Shown here: in pieces, positions 1 to 9,195 of the stretch
Layout: each line of letters begins with the position of its first letter
How positions within the stretch are numbered: position 1 is the stretch's first letter
Source of the DNA: Pseudomonas purpurea
GTDB taxonomy: Bacteria > Pseudomonadota > Gammaproteobacteria > Pseudomonadales > Pseudomonadaceae
DNA: 64,000 bases
Direction of reading: 5' to 3'
NCBI RefSeq assembly: GCF_039908635.1
Contig: NZ_CP150918.1
Span: forward strand, 5,224,001-5,288,000
The notes under the pieces: generated by a model
The model's database searches: none
The model's input: the letters and a program-made list of their open reading frames with translations, nothing else
What the model was told of the DNA's origin: nothing
Program-made: the position numbers and the translations under genes

Positions 1-32
1 CATACGGGCAAAGAAGGCAAATCTGTACAGGT

Positions 33-45
33 CCGGCCAGGCCGG
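33..45 (-). terminator. hairpin of the putative trpG attenuator
   Basis: CCGGC and GCCGG arms around a 3-nt loop lie about 10 nt past the leader stop codon on the minus strand. A T-rich stretch occurs beyond it but no clean T run follows, so the hairpin may act with alternative pairings that cannot be settled by eye. Confidence 0.4.
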
Positions 46-54
46 CAGAGAAAA

Positions 55-147
55 TCAGGCACGCCAACGCCAACGCCAACGGGCGTGGGCCTTGATCACT
101 TGATTCAAGAGTTTGCTGACGATCAACACGGGGAAGGTCTCATTCAT
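55..147 (-). CDS. Trp-rich leader peptide, probably of trpGDC
   Basis: A 30-codon minus-strand frame ends in RWRWRWRA and a TGA at 57-55, so it has three Trp codons alternating with Arg just before the stop. Its C-terminal half closely matches the last residues of gph in this window ([12 protein letters not shown]), which sit just upstream of trpE. A GC hairpin (33-45) follows the stop, as expected for a transcription attenuator. In Pseudomonas putida both trpE and trpGDC are known to be controlled by attenuation, and in this group trpG lies on the far side of the estA-type esterase gene from trpE, so the controlled gene is probably trpG just beyond the left edge. The start is uncertain: ATG at 147 has only a weak GGAA upstream, and GTG codons inside the frame are alternatives. 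Confidence 0.6.
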   Translation of the reverse strand: MNETFPVLIVSKLLNQVIKAHARWRWRWRA

Positions 148-294
148 ACGTTCCGGCACAGTAACTTAGCAGGACGCGGGGTGCAATATGGCTCGACACC
201 GGCAATCGAAGCAGCCTTTAGCCATAGCTAAAGCGCAAAAGTTTTTGGTACTGTCGTTTCGTTCACTACAACAATAAATAAAACGGACTTGCTC

Positions 295-2205
295 ATGATC
301 AAACAGACGTTGTTTGTGCCGCTTGCTGGTTGTCTTCTCGCGATGGCCTGCGCCCAGGCGATCGCATCGCCCGCCCCCTATTCAAAATTCATCGTCTTTG
401 GCGACAGCCTGAACGATGCCGGACAGTTTGCCGACCCGGGCGGTCCGGCGGGCGCAACCGAGCGCTACACCAACCGCGTCGGGCCGAGCTACAAGAATGG
501 CAGCGGCGAAGTTCGCGCGGCCAACTCAACGCAGTTGTTGGGTGCAAAACTGGGGTTCTCCGCTAACGACACCGCCGCCTCGACCTCGGCGACCCGCGCC
601 AGCCAAGGCCTGCCGGACGGCAACAATTGGGCCGTGGGCGGGTACCGGACCGACCAGATCCTCGATTCGATCACCACCACCTCGGACACCGGCGACCGCA
701 GCCGTCCCGGCTATCTGCCGAGCAACAACTGGCGCGCCGATCCGAACGCCCTCTACTACCTCTCCGGTGGCGGTAACGACTTCCTTCAGGGGCGGGTCGT
801 CAGCCTCGACCAGGCCAACGCCGCAGCCGGTCGGCTGGTCGATAGCGTGCAGACACTGCAACAGGCCGGAGCCAAATACATCATGGTCTGGCTGCTGCCC
901 GACCTGGGCCTGACCCCGGCGATCAACGGCAGTCCGCTGCAGGCGTTCACGTCCCAGCTCAGCGGGCAGTTCAATACCGAGCTGGTGCGCCAACTCCAAA
1001 CGGTCAATGCCGAAGTCATCCCGCTGAACATTCCGGTGCTCTTGAGAGAAAGCTTCGCCGACCCGGCCCGATTCGGCCTCGCCGCCGACCAGAACCTCAC
1101 CGCCACCTGCTTCAGCGGCAACGGCTGTACGGAAAACGCCAGGTACGGCATCAACAGCGCCACCCCGGACCCGACCAAACTGATCTACAACGACTCGGTC
1201 CACCCCACCGAAGCCGGGCAACGGTTGATCGCCGACTACGCCTACTCCTTACTGTCTGCGCCGTGGGAACTGACGCTATTACCAGAAATGGCCCACGGCA
1301 CCTTACGTGCGCATCAGGACGAACTGCGTAACCAATGGCAAGCCGATTGGGAAAACTGGCAAACGGTGGGTCAATGGCGCGCCATCGTCGCCGGGGGGGG
1401 ACAGCATCTGGACTTCGATGACCAGGACAGCAGCGCGAGTGGTGATGGCAGCGGCTACAACCTGAATGTCGGCGGCAGCTATCGCCTCAATGAGGCCTGG
1501 CGTGTCGGTGTCGCGGCAGGGTTCTATCGTCAGACCCTTGAAGCGGGCCACAACGATTCGGACTACAAACTCAACAGTTACCTGGGCACCGCATTCGCCC
1601 AGTTCCAGCAAAACCGCTGGTGGGCGGATGCCGCGCTGACCGGTGGCAAGCTGGACTACGACAACCTCAAGCGCAAATTCGACCTGGGCGTCAGCGAAGG
1701 CGCGGAAAAAGGCGACACCGATGGCAGCCTCTGGGCCTTCAGCGGTCGGCTGGGCTACGACATCGCGCAACAGGCGAGCAGCCCATGGCACCTGTCACCG
1801 TTCGTCAGCGCCGATTACGCACGGGTGGAAGTCGATGGTTACTCGGAGAACGGCGCCCGCTCTACCGCGCTGACATACGATGACCAGGCACGTACCTCCA
1901 AACGCCTGGGCGTCGGCTTGCAGGGCAAATACCAGATCACGCCGCAAACCCAAGTGTTTGGCGAAGTGGCACATGAGCGCGAGTACAACGACGACACGCA
2001 AAAGCTCAAGATTGCACTCAACACCCTGCCCGCCAACGACTTCACGCTGGAGGGCTACACCCCGCAGACCAACCTGAACCGCCTGAACCTGGGCGTCAGC
2101 CACAAACTCACCACGGACCTGGCGCTACGTGCCAGCTACAACATCCGCAAGGATGATGACTTCACCCAACAAGGCATCAACGTGGGTGTCAGCCTGGACT
2201 TCTAA
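295..2205 (+). CDS. estA: GDSL autotransporter esterase EstA/EstP
   Basis: Predicted outer-membrane esterase of 636 aa, close to the usual length of EstA. Residues 1-25 form a signal peptide. The GDSL lipase domain follows, with nucleophile Ser38 in FGDSLNDAG, a block III GGGNDF motif around Asn161, and the Asp300/His303 pair in [10 protein letters not shown]. The C-terminal third (about residue 355 onward) has the alternating aromatic and polar pattern of an autotransporter beta-barrel and ends in Phe. ATG 295 is preferred over the in-frame TTG at 289 because it begins a standard signal peptide. Known family members hydrolyse short esters at the cell surface and affect rhamnolipid production, motility and biofilm. 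A strong terminator follows, and trpE converges from the other side. Confidence 0.9.
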   Translation: MIKQTLFVPLAGCLLAMACAQAIASPAPYSKFIVFGDSLNDAGQFADPGGPAGATERYTNRVGPSYKNGSGEVRAANSTQLLGAKLGFSANDTAASTSATRASQGLPDGNNWAVGGYRTDQILDSITTTSDTGDRSRPGYLPSNNWRADPNALYYLSGGGNDFLQGRVVSLDQANAAAGRLVDSVQTLQQAGAKYIMVWLLPDLGLTPAINGSPLQAFTSQLSGQFNTELVRQLQTVNAEVIPLNIPVLLRESFADPARFGLAADQNLTATCFSGNGCTENARYGINSATPDPTKLIYNDSVHPTEAGQRLIADYAYSLLSAPWELTLLPEMAHGTLRAHQDELRNQWQADWENWQTVGQWRAIVAGGGQHLDFDDQDSSASGDGSGYNLNVGGSYRLNEAWRVGVAAGFYRQTLEAGHNDSDYKLNSYLGTAFAQFQQNRWWADAALTGGKLDYDNLKRKFDLGVSEGAEKGDTDGSLWAFSGRLGYDIAQQASSPWHLSPFVSADYARVEVDGYSENGARSTALTYDDQARTSKRLGVGLQGKYQITPQTQVFGEVAHEREYNDDTQKLKIALNTLPANDFTLEGYTPQTNLNRLNLGVSHKLTTDLALRASYNIRKDDDFTQQGINVGVSLDF

Positions 2206-2212
2206 ACCGCAG

Positions 2213-2260
2213 GCCATAAAAAACGCTGCCTCTTTGCGGGGGCAGCGTTTTTTTATGGCC
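2213..2260. terminator. bidirectional rho-independent terminator
   Basis: An 11-12-bp stem with AAAACGCTGCC and GGCAGCGTTTT arms (2219-2252) is flanked by A and T runs and by outer GGCCAT/ATGGCC arms. It sits between the convergent estA and trpE and can end transcripts from both sides. Confidence 0.85.
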
Positions 2261-2267
2261 ACCGCTC

Positions 2268-2358
2268 TTGTGGCGAGGGCGCTTGCTCCCGCCGGCCTGC
2301 GAAGCAGGCCCGATTACGACTGCTTCGCAGCCGAACGCGAGCAAGCTCGCTCGCCACA
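2268..2358. repeat. REP/REPIN inverted pair
   Basis: Two REP units face each other (gtggcgagggcgcttgctcc and the reverse-type gcaagctcgctcgccac). Similar pairs recur in this window at about 9.05 and 16.0 kb. The pair lies directly against the natural end of trpE, and the frameshifted trpE frame reads into it. Confidence 0.8.
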
Positions 2359-3843
2359 GGTCAGCTTTGCGGGGTTTGCTCGGCCAGGGGCCACGGCGCG
2401 GAACATGGCGCGACGCTTGTTCAAGGTTTCTTCCCACTCCAGCGCCGGCACCGAGTCCGCGACAATGCCGCCACCGGCCTGCACGTGCAGTTCGCCGTTC
2501 TTGATCACGGCGGTACGGATCGCAATCGCGGTGTCCATGTTGCCGTTCCAGGCAAAGTAACCGACTGCACCACCGTAAACACCGCGTTTAACCGGTTCCA
2601 GTTCGTCGATGATTTCCATCGCACGAATCTTCGGCGCGCCCGACAAGGTGCCTGCCGGCAAAATCGCCCGCAGTGCGTCCATCGCCGTCAGGCCGGCTTT
2701 CAACTGGCCAGTGACGTTGGAGACAATGTGCATCACGTTGGAATAGCGCTCGATGACCATTTTCTCGGTGAGTTTCACCGAACCGATTTCTGAAACCCGG
2801 CCGGTGTCGTTGCGGCCCAGATCAATCAGCATCAGGTGCTCGGCGATTTCCTTGTCGTCCGACAGCAGGTCCTCTTCAAGCGCCCGGTCGGCTTCTTCGG
2901 TGGCACCGCGTGGGCGGGTGCCGGCAATCGGGCGCACGGTGATCAGGTTGTCCTCAACCCGTACCAGCACTTCCGGCGAACTGCCGACGACGTGGAAGTC
3001 GCCGAAGTTGAAGAAGTACATGTAAGGCGTCGGGTTGAAGCAACGCAGCGCCCGGTACAGATCGATGGGCGCCGCCGTGAAGTCGATCGACATGCGCTGC
3101 GACGGTACAACCTGCATGCAATCGCCCGCCAGGATGTACTCCTTGATAGTGTCGACGGCTTTCTCGTAATCGCCCTGGGTGAAACTGGAACGAAACACCG
3201 GATCAGCCGCTTGCTGCTGGCTGAAATCCAGGCCACGGCGCGGCGTGATCGGCTGACGGAGTTTTTCCAGCAGCTCTTCCAGACGTGCCTGCCCCTGCTC
3301 GAAGGCGTTGTCCTGCGACGGATCGGCCAGCACGATGGCGTGCATCTTGCCGGCCAGGTTGTCGAACACCACAACGGCGTCGGAAACCATCAGCAGAATG
3401 TCCGGCACGCCCAGCGGGTCCGGGTTCGGGCACTTGCCCAGACGCGTCTCCACATACCGCACGCAGTCGTATCCGAAGTAACCCACCAGGCCACCGTTGA
3501 AACGCGGCAAACCCGCGATGGTCGGCACGTTGTAACGGGCCTTGAAGGCTTCGACAAAGGCCAGCGGGTCGTCAACGTCAGCGGTTTCGATCTCGACACC
3601 GTCGTGGGTCACGCTGATGTGATGGTCATGCACGCGCAGCACCGTGCGGCACGGCAAACCGATGATCGAGTAACGGCCCCATTTCTCGCCGCCCTGCACC
3701 GACTCCAGCAAGTAGGAGTTGGGCTGGTCGGCCAGTTTCAGGTAAATCGACAGCGGTGTGTCGAAGTCGGCGAGGGTTTCGCAGGCAAGCGGGATACGGT
3801 TGTAGCCGGCAGCGGCCAAACGCAGGAATTCTTCGCGGATCAT
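2314..3843 (-). CDS. trpE: anthranilate synthase component I, altered 3' end
   Basis: TrpE converts chorismate to anthranilate with the glutamine amidotransferase TrpG, the first step of tryptophan synthesis. The C-terminal chorismate-binding core is plain, with [21 protein letters not shown] and [20 protein letters not shown] 3843 has a GAGG ribosome site. The open frame gives 509 aa, but the last residues (after FRAVA) are odd and translate part of the REP repeat. Dropping one G from the four-G run at 2387-2390 restores [11 protein letters not shown] and a stop at 2361, giving 493 aa, the length expected for Pseudomonas TrpE. The tail is therefore a one-base insertion or sequencing error; the catalytic core is intact either way. 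Upstream lies a Trp-codon leader embedded in gph. Confidence 0.92.
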   Translation of the reverse strand: MIREEFLRLAAAGYNRIPLACETLADFDTPLSIYLKLADQPNSYLLESVQGGEKWGRYSIIGLPCRTVLRVHDHHISVTHDGVEIETADVDDPLAFVEAFKARYNVPTIAGLPRFNGGLVGYFGYDCVRYVETRLGKCPNPDPLGVPDILLMVSDAVVVFDNLAGKMHAIVLADPSQDNAFEQGQARLEELLEKLRQPITPRRGLDFSQQQAADPVFRSSFTQGDYEKAVDTIKEYILAGDCMQVVPSQRMSIDFTAAPIDLYRALRCFNPTPYMYFFNFGDFHVVGSSPEVLVRVEDNLITVRPIAGTRPRGATEEADRALEEDLLSDDKEIAEHLMLIDLGRNDTGRVSEIGSVKLTEKMVIERYSNVMHIVSNVTGQLKAGLTAMDALRAILPAGTLSGAPKIRAMEIIDELEPVKRGVYGGAVGYFAWNGNMDTAIAIRTAVIKNGELHVQAGGGIVADSVPALEWEETLNKRRAMFRAVAPGRANPAKLTCGERACSRSAAKQS

Positions 3844-3869
3844 GAGGTGCCTCGTGGCTTGAGGGTCTA

Positions 3870-3958
3870 ACGGTCAGGTAGGCAAACGTGCCGGATAACC
3901 GGCCAGGAACAAGTCAGGCGCGCCAACGCCAGCGGGCCAGGGCCTTGATGACTTTCAT
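3870..3958 (-). promoter_or_regulatory. trpE attenuator leader region inside the gph 3' end
   Basis: The last 14 codons of gph, from an internal ATG at 3958, read [14 protein letters not shown] with two Trp codons just before the stop at 3914. A hairpin GCCGG-ATAA-CCGGC (3890-3903) follows before the trpE ribosome site. Trp codons next to the stop and a downstream hairpin are the layout of a trp attenuator, and P. putida trpE is known to be controlled this way. Whether ribosomes translate this as the end of Gph, as a separate short peptide, or both cannot be seen. Confidence 0.6.
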
Positions 3959-4732
3959 CCAGAGTTTGCGAGTAACCACCACGATGGCGTTTCCAGAAGG
4001 AGGTTGAGCAACGTCGGGCAACGTTAGCTCAGCGGCTGGATCCAGGCAACCGGGAATTAGCGTGCGCAGATCGTCGATCACCAATGCCGGGGATTCCTCG
4101 GCAATCGGTCGACCGTGATTGTAGCCGTAGCTCAGGGCCACGCACTTCACGCCCGCGGCTTTCGCTGCCAGCACATCGCTGCGCGAGTCGCCGACAAACA
4201 GCGATTGCGAGGCCGGAATGTTGGCCATTTTCATGACGAAAAACAGCGCCGCCGGGTCGGGCTTCTTCTGCGGCAGGGTATCGCCGCCGATGATCCACTT
4301 GAAGTAACGGCCGATCTTCATCTGATCCAGCAGCGGCGCGACGAAGCGCTCCGGCTTGTTGGTGATCAGCGCCATCTCGACACCCTGCTTGCTCAGCCAC
4401 TTGAGGGTGTCACGCACGCCGGGATAAACCACGGTCAGGTCATGGCCGTCTTCATAGGCGACGTTGAACAGTTCCAGCGCCTGCGCCGCTTCGTCCTCAT
4501 CGACACCTTGCGGATCGATGTTGTTGGCCAGGGCCCGGCGCACCAGCATGTGCACGCCGTTGCCGACCCAGTCGCGCACCGACTCGATGCCGGCCGGTTT
4601 GCGCCCCAGTTTGAGCAGCATGTTATCCACAGCCGCCGCGAGGTCCGGAACCGAATCGATCAACGTGCCATCCAGATCGAACATTACCAGCCGCGGCAGA
4701 CATCCCGGGAACAGCTGCTCAAAACCACTCAT
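3914..4732 (-). CDS. gph: phosphoglycolate phosphatase
   Basis: HAD-superfamily phosphatase that dephosphorylates 2-phosphoglycolate, a product of oxidative DNA damage repair. Start MSGFEQLF at 4732 gives 272 aa, the usual length. Motif I is [11 protein letters not shown], motif II lies in the LITNKPE segment, and the C-terminal acidic motif is [16 protein letters not shown]. The ATG overlaps the rpe stop (ATGA), which indicates translational coupling. The C-terminal tail [18 protein letters not shown] is basic and Trp-rich, is outside the HAD fold, and appears to double as the trpE leader. The expected transcription unit is rpe-gph-trpE. Confidence 0.92.
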   Translation of the reverse strand: MSGFEQLFPGCLPRLVMFDLDGTLIDSVPDLAAAVDNMLLKLGRKPAGIESVRDWVGNGVHMLVRRALANNIDPQGVDEDEAAQALELFNVAYEDGHDLTVVYPGVRDTLKWLSKQGVEMALITNKPERFVAPLLDQMKIGRYFKWIIGGDTLPQKKPDPAALFFVMKMANIPASQSLFVGDSRSDVLAAKAAGVKCVALSYGYNHGRPIAEESPALVIDDLRTLIPGCLDPAAELTLPDVAQPPSGNAIVVVTRKLWMKVIKALARWRWRA

Positions 4733-5404
4733 GGGCGAGCCAGTGCCAGTTCGCAACGCATCTTTTCAATCACCTCTTGGTAGTTCGGTGTATTGAAGAT
4801 CGCCGAACCGGCGACGAAGGTGTCGGCGCCCGCTTCAGCGATTTCGCGGATGTTGTTCACGTTCACGCCGCCGTCGATTTCCAGGCGAATGTCACGGCCC
4901 GACGCGTCGATCAGCGCACGCGCTTCGCGCAGCTTGTCGAGGGTGCCCGGAATGAACTTCTGCCCGCCGAAGCCTGGGTTGACGCTCATGAGCAGGATCA
5001 TGTCGACCTTGTCCATCACGTACTTGAGTACGTCCAGCGGGGTGGCCGGGTTGAACACCAGGCCTGCCTTGCAACCGCCTTCGCGGATCATTTGCAGGGA
5101 GCGGTCGACGTGTAGAGTGGCTTCGGGGTGGAAGGTGATGTAGGTCGCGCCGGCCCTCGATGAAGTCGCCGATGATGCGGTCTACCGGGCTGACCATCAG
5201 GTGTGCGTCGATCGGTGCGGTCACGCCGTACTTGCGCAATGCCGAGCAAACCATCGGGCCGATGGTCAGGTTCGGCACGTAGTGGTTGTCCATGACATCG
5301 AAGTGCACGAAGTCGGCGCCAGCGGCCAGGACGTTGTCCACTTCTTCACCCAGGCGGGCGAAGTCGGCGGAGAGAATCGACGGAGCAATTACGAAGGGCT
5401 GCAT
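4729..5404 (-). pseudogene. rpe: ribulose-phosphate 3-epimerase, frameshifted
   Basis: Pentose phosphate pathway enzyme interconverting ribulose 5-phosphate and xylulose 5-phosphate. From ATG 5404 the frame reads [20 protein letters not shown] and on to GDFIEG, then becomes nonsense. The rest of the protein ([39 protein letters not shown]) continues in another frame to the stop at 4729. One extra C in the CCC run at 5154-5156 accounts for the break: removing it restores [16 protein letters not shown] and a 224-aa protein, the normal size. Because the gene is usually needed for growth and two other genes here show the same kind of one-base expansion, a sequence error is likely. The stop overlaps the gph start. 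Confidence 0.88.
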
Positions 5405-5484
5405 GACGCACCTTTTCTGAGCAAAATCACGATGGCGCGCATTGTATACCTCATGCTTTGGCGCGCGCACCGTGGCGGCGATGA

Positions 5485-6633
5485 TCAGTAAGCCGCTCGG
5501 TAGATCTTCTCGATATCGGTGGTGCTCAGTTTGCGCGGATTGTTGCGCATCAACCGCTCGATTCCCGCGGCCTCCAGGGCCATGGCCGGGATTGCCTCCG
5601 CAGGCACGCCAACGCTGTGCAGGCCTTGTGGGATTTCCACTGCGGCACAGAGTCGCGCCATCGCCTCGACCGCTTTATCCCCTGCCTCCTCAGCGCTCAA
5701 CCCTGCCGTTTTTACACCCAGGGCCTCGGCAATGTCCTGCAGGCGCTCGACGCACGCCAACTGGTTCCAGCGCATGACATGCGGCAACAGCAAGGCGTTG
5801 CTGACCCCATGCGCAATGTTGAAACGCCCGCCCAGCGGATAGGCCAGTGCATGCACCGCGCCCACGCCCGCATTGCCGAACGCCATGCCGGCCATCAGGC
5901 TGGCGGTGGCCATGTCTTCGCGGGCTTGCAGGTTCGAGGGGTTGGCGTAAGCCTTGGGCAACGACCGGGCGATCAACTTGATGGCACCAATGGCCAGCGC
6001 ATCGGTAATCGCCGAGGCATTGAGCGACAGATAGGATTCGACGGCGTGCACCAGCGCATCGACGCCGCTGGACGCGGTCACGCTGCGCGGGCAGGTCAGG
6101 GTCATTTGCGGACAGACCAGGGCGACGTCCGGCAGCAGGAAATCACTGACAATGCCTCTTTTCAGCTGCGCGACCTTGTCGGAAAGTATCGCCACGTTGG
6201 TGACCTCCGACCCGGTGCCCGCCGTGGTCGGGATGGCGATCAGCGGCGGGCCTTTGCGCGGCACCTGATCGACGCCGAACAGGTCCTCCAGCGCGCCGTG
6301 ATAACCGGCATACGCGGCGACACTTTTGGCGATGTCGATGGCACTGCCGCCGCCCAGGCCGATCAACCCGTCATGCCCGCCCTCGCGGTACACGCGCATG
6401 CAGTCTTCGACGATGGCGATTTCCGGGTCCGGCAGCACCCGGTCGAATATCTCGTAGGTGCGCTCGCCCAACTGCGCCAACGCCAGCTCCACCGTACCGG
6501 ATTTGACCAGCGCGGCATCGGTGACAATCAGTGGGTTATCGACATCCAGGCGGGTCAGCTCGGCGGCCAGCTGCTCGATGGCACCGGTGCCTGTGAGCAA
6601 TTTGTGAGCGATTTTGAAAGAGGAAATACTCAT
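5485..6633 (-). CDS. iron-containing alcohol dehydrogenase
   Basis: 382-aa group III (iron-dependent) alcohol dehydrogenase. The NAD(P)-binding [10 protein letters not shown] motif, [10 protein letters not shown], and the metal-ligand His segments HAVESYLS and [16 protein letters not shown] are all present, so it should be active. It is probably cytosolic and oxidises or reduces a small alcohol or aldehyde; the substrate cannot be read from sequence. It ends about 80 bp upstream of rpe in the same direction but is probably a separate unit. ErcA-like proteins and 1,3-propanediol or lactaldehyde dehydrogenases are the nearest families to consider. Confidence 0.85.
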   Translation of the reverse strand: MSISSFKIAHKLLTGTGAIEQLAAELTRLDVDNPLIVTDAALVKSGTVELALAQLGERTYEIFDRVLPDPEIAIVEDCMRVYREGGHDGLIGLGGGSAIDIAKSVAAYAGYHGALEDLFGVDQVPRKGPPLIAIPTTAGTGSEVTNVAILSDKVAQLKRGIVSDFLLPDVALVCPQMTLTCPRSVTASSGVDALVHAVESYLSLNASAITDALAIGAIKLIARSLPKAYANPSNLQAREDMATASLMAGMAFGNAGVGAVHALAYPLGGRFNIAHGVSNALLLPHVMRWNQLACVERLQDIAEALGVKTAGLSAEEAGDKAVEAMARLCAAVEIPQGLHSVGVPAEAIPAMALEAAGIERLMRNNPRKLSTTDIEKIYRAAY

Positions 6634-6730
6634 GTGCGCAGCCTCTTATATAGATAGGGGAGCTGGGCACAAGAGTAGCTGGGGATTTGGGTTTGTCTGC
6701 TATTCAGGGGGTGAATGATCGGACGCGCCC

Positions 6731-6868
6731 TCACCCTAGCCCTCTCCCGGAGGGAGAGGGGACTGACCGTGATGTCTTTCGTTATACATCGACCTGAAAA
6801 ATTGAGGTGAACGCCGGATTTGAAGAGCACGAAAATCTGCTCCCTTTCCCCACTGGGGAGAGGGTGGA
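6731..6868. repeat. intergenic inverted repeat of ccctcacc/gagaggg type
   Basis: A segment beginning ccctcaccctagccctctcc with its own gagaggg partner is followed about 75 bp later by a related tccctttccccactggggag segment. Such paired elements are common between pseudomonad genes. It fills most of the gap between the ABC permease and the alcohol dehydrogenase. Confidence 0.6.
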
Positions 6869-6882
6869 CGTCAAACCCGCCG

Positions 6883-7707
6883 CTAAACCTGCGCCGTACG
6901 CAATTTTTCGCTGCGCCCACGCAGCCATTCCAGGGTCAGCAGCAGGATCACCGAGAAGGCGATCAGCAGCGTCGCGGCGGCGGCGATGGTCGGGCTGAGG
7001 TTTTCGCGGATACCGCTGAACATCTGGCGAGGCAAGGTTGCTTGCTGCGGGCCGGCAAGGAACAAGGTCACCACCACTTCATCGAACGAGGTGGCAAAAG
7101 CAAACAGCGCACCGGAGATCACACCGGGAGCGATCAACGGCAAGGTCACCCGACGGAACGCCGTCAGTGGCGACGCGCCAAGACTGGCCGCTGCCCGCAC
7201 CAGATTGTGGTTGAAACCCTGCAAGGTCGCCGACACCGTGATGATCACGAACGGCACACCCAACACCGCATGCACGACGATCAGCGAAATATAGCTGTTG
7301 CCAAATCCCAGCGGAGCGAAGGTCAGGTAACTGGCCACGCCAATGATCACCACCGGCACCACCATCGGTGAAATCACCAGCGCCATGACCAACGCCTTGC
7401 CGGGAAAGTCGCCACGGGTCAGGCCAATCGCCGCCAGTGTGCCGAACACCATCGCCAGCACTGTGGCTGCCGGGGCGACAATCATGCTGTTCTTCAGCGA
7501 GCGCATCCATTCGGCCGACGCAAAGAAGTCCTGATACCAATGCAACGAGAACCCTTGCAGCGGATACACCAGGAAACTCCCCGAGTTGAAGGACAACGGG
7601 ATGATCACCAGCACCGGCAAAATCAGGAACAACAGGATCAGCCCGCAGAGAATGCGCAAGCTGTAGAACCACACCCGCTCAACGGGCGACATATACGGAC
7701 TGAGCAT
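6883..7707 (-). CDS. polyamine-type ABC transporter permease (PotC/YdcV-like)
   Basis: 274-aa inner-membrane permease with about six hydrophobic segments and the inner-membrane-component signature around EAA-like residues AAASLGASPLTAFRRVTLPLI. It begins 13 bp after the stop of the other permease, so the two are co-transcribed and likely form the heterodimeric channel of a spermidine/putrescine-class importer. It is the last gene of the ATPase, binding protein, permease, permease operon. The exact substrate (putrescine, spermidine, GABA or another amine) is inferred only from family. Confidence 0.85.
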   Translation of the reverse strand: MLSPYMSPVERVWFYSLRILCGLILLFLILPVLVIIPLSFNSGSFLVYPLQGFSLHWYQDFFASAEWMRSLKNSMIVAPAATVLAMVFGTLAAIGLTRGDFPGKALVMALVISPMVVPVVIIGVASYLTFAPLGFGNSYISLIVVHAVLGVPFVIITVSATLQGFNHNLVRAAASLGASPLTAFRRVTLPLIAPGVISGALFAFATSFDEVVVTLFLAGPQQATLPRQMFSGIRENLSPTIAAAATLLIAFSVILLLTLEWLRGRSEKLRTAQV

Positions 7708-7720
7708 TTCGATTCTCCCC

Positions 7721-8968
7721 TTAGCTCAAGCGCAGGCGGCTTGCGCCCACCAGCCAGCTGTAAATCAGATAGAGCACGATGGTCGCCAGGAGCAACAACC
7801 CGCCAAGCGCGGTCGCCATGCCCCAGTTGATACTGGTGTTGGTGTAGAAGGCGACGAAGTAGCTGACCATCTGGTCGTTCGGGCTGCCGAGCAGCGCCGG
7901 GGTGATGTAGTAACCAATCGCCAGGATGAACACCAACAGGCAACCGGCGCCGACACCGGCATAGGTCTGCGGGAAGTACACCCGCCAGAAGCTCGCGAAC
8001 GGATGGCAACCCAGGGAAATCGCCGCACGCATGTATGTGGGCGAGATGCCTTTCATCACGCTGTAGATCGGCAGAATCATGAACGGCAGCAAGATGTGCA
8101 CCATCGAGATGTAAACCCCGGTGCGGTTGAACACCAGTTCCAGCGGCTTATCGATAACCCCCATGGCCATCAGCCCGCTGTTGATCAGGCCACCCGATTG
8201 CAGCAATACGATCCACGCCGCCACCCGCACCAGAATCGAGGTCCAGAACGGCAGCAGCACCAGAATCATCAGCAGGTTGCTTTGGCGCGACGGCAGGTTG
8301 GCCAGCAGGTACGCCAACGGATAGGCCAGCACCAGGCAGATCGCGGTGATGATCAGGCCCATCCAGAAGGTGCGCGCAAAGATGTCGAGGTAGATTGCCT
8401 GGTCGGGCGTGGCCGGGGCCACTGCGCCGAGGTCATCGATTCGGTGATCGACCGCCGCCAGCAGATAAAACGGCGTCAGGCTGCTGGTGTTGCGGCGCAC
8501 CGCTTGCCAGTACGCAGGGTCGCCCCAACGCTCGTCGAGCGCTTCGAGGGCTTCTTTATAGGAAGTCGGCTCGGTGGCGAACGGCAATGCGCGCGCCGTT
8601 TTGGTCAGCAGGCTGCGGTAGCCGGCCAACTCCATGTTCAGGCGCTTGGAAAGATCGCCCAGGGTTTGATTCTTGCGGGCCTCGGCCAGGTCTTCACTGG
8701 CAGCTTTGTAGACCGGGTCTGCCGGCAAGCCCCGGCCGTCCCAGGTGGCAATGGCCGTCACGGTACGCGGCATGCCGCCGACCACTTCAGGATTACCGAC
8801 ACTTTTGTAGAGCAGCGCCACGATGGGCACCAGGAACACCAACAGCAGAAACAGCACCAATGGCGCGATCAAGGCCTGGGCCTTCCAGCGGTTGACCCGC
8901 TCGGCGCGCTTGAGCCGCTGCTTCAAGGTGGGATCAGTGCCCGCGTTCAGGGGAACGGCGATAGCCAT
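7721..8968 (-). CDS. polyamine-type ABC transporter permease (PotB/YdcU-like)
   Basis: 415-aa permease. The start MAIAVPLNAG at 8968 is chosen because a GGAG lies a few bases upstream and the longer frame runs into the REP repeat. After the first transmembrane segment (LIAPLVLFLLLVFLVPIVALLY) comes a long periplasmic loop of about 150 residues before the remaining five segments, which carry AAISLGCHPFASFWRVYFPQ, the ATPase-contact loop. The long loop makes it larger than typical PotB (about 285 aa) but matches Pseudomonas homologs as remembered. It follows the binding protein gene after a 227-bp gap filled by a REP pair. Confidence 0.85.
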   Translation of the reverse strand: MAIAVPLNAGTDPTLKQRLKRAERVNRWKAQALIAPLVLFLLLVFLVPIVALLYKSVGNPEVVGGMPRTVTAIATWDGRGLPADPVYKAASEDLAEARKNQTLGDLSKRLNMELAGYRSLLTKTARALPFATEPTSYKEALEALDERWGDPAYWQAVRRNTSSLTPFYLLAAVDHRIDDLGAVAPATPDQAIYLDIFARTFWMGLIITAICLVLAYPLAYLLANLPSRQSNLLMILVLLPFWTSILVRVAAWIVLLQSGGLINSGLMAMGVIDKPLELVFNRTGVYISMVHILLPFMILPIYSVMKGISPTYMRAAISLGCHPFASFWRVYFPQTYAGVGAGCLLVFILAIGYYITPALLGSPNDQMVSYFVAFYTNTSINWGMATALGGLLLLATIVLYLIYSWLVGASRLRLS

Positions 8969-9053
8969 GGCGTACTCCGGAAATCTTTGATCGATGCAGA
9001 GGCGTCGGACCGCCTCTGTTCTGTTGAAACACCGCAACCTGTGGGAGTGAACA

Positions 9054-9170
9054 TTTGTGGCGAGCGAGCTTGCTCGCGCTGGGCTGCGAAGCGGCCCCAA
9101 AATTCTATTGGCAGCGCCAACGTTGTGAGTGCTACGCACTCAAGCGGGAGCAAGCTCCCTCGCCACAAAG
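9054..9170. repeat. REPIN inverted pair inside the ABC operon
   Basis: Two REP units in opposite orientation (tttgtggcgagcgagcttgc and gagcaagctccctcgccaca) lie between the binding-protein gene and the first permease gene. Within an operon such a structure often protects the upstream message from 3' decay, giving more binding protein than permease. Confidence 0.8.
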
Positions 9171-9195
9171 TGCCTCCCTGACATTGAAGCTTCGG

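Noticed and set aside
1-3. Minus-strand ATG at the edge as the trpG start
   Set aside because: No ribosome site precedes it and nothing after it is visible, so it cannot be claimed.
9054-9170. CRISPR-like array from repeated units
   Set aside because: The repeats are inverted REP pairs, not regularly spaced direct repeats, and no cas gene is present.
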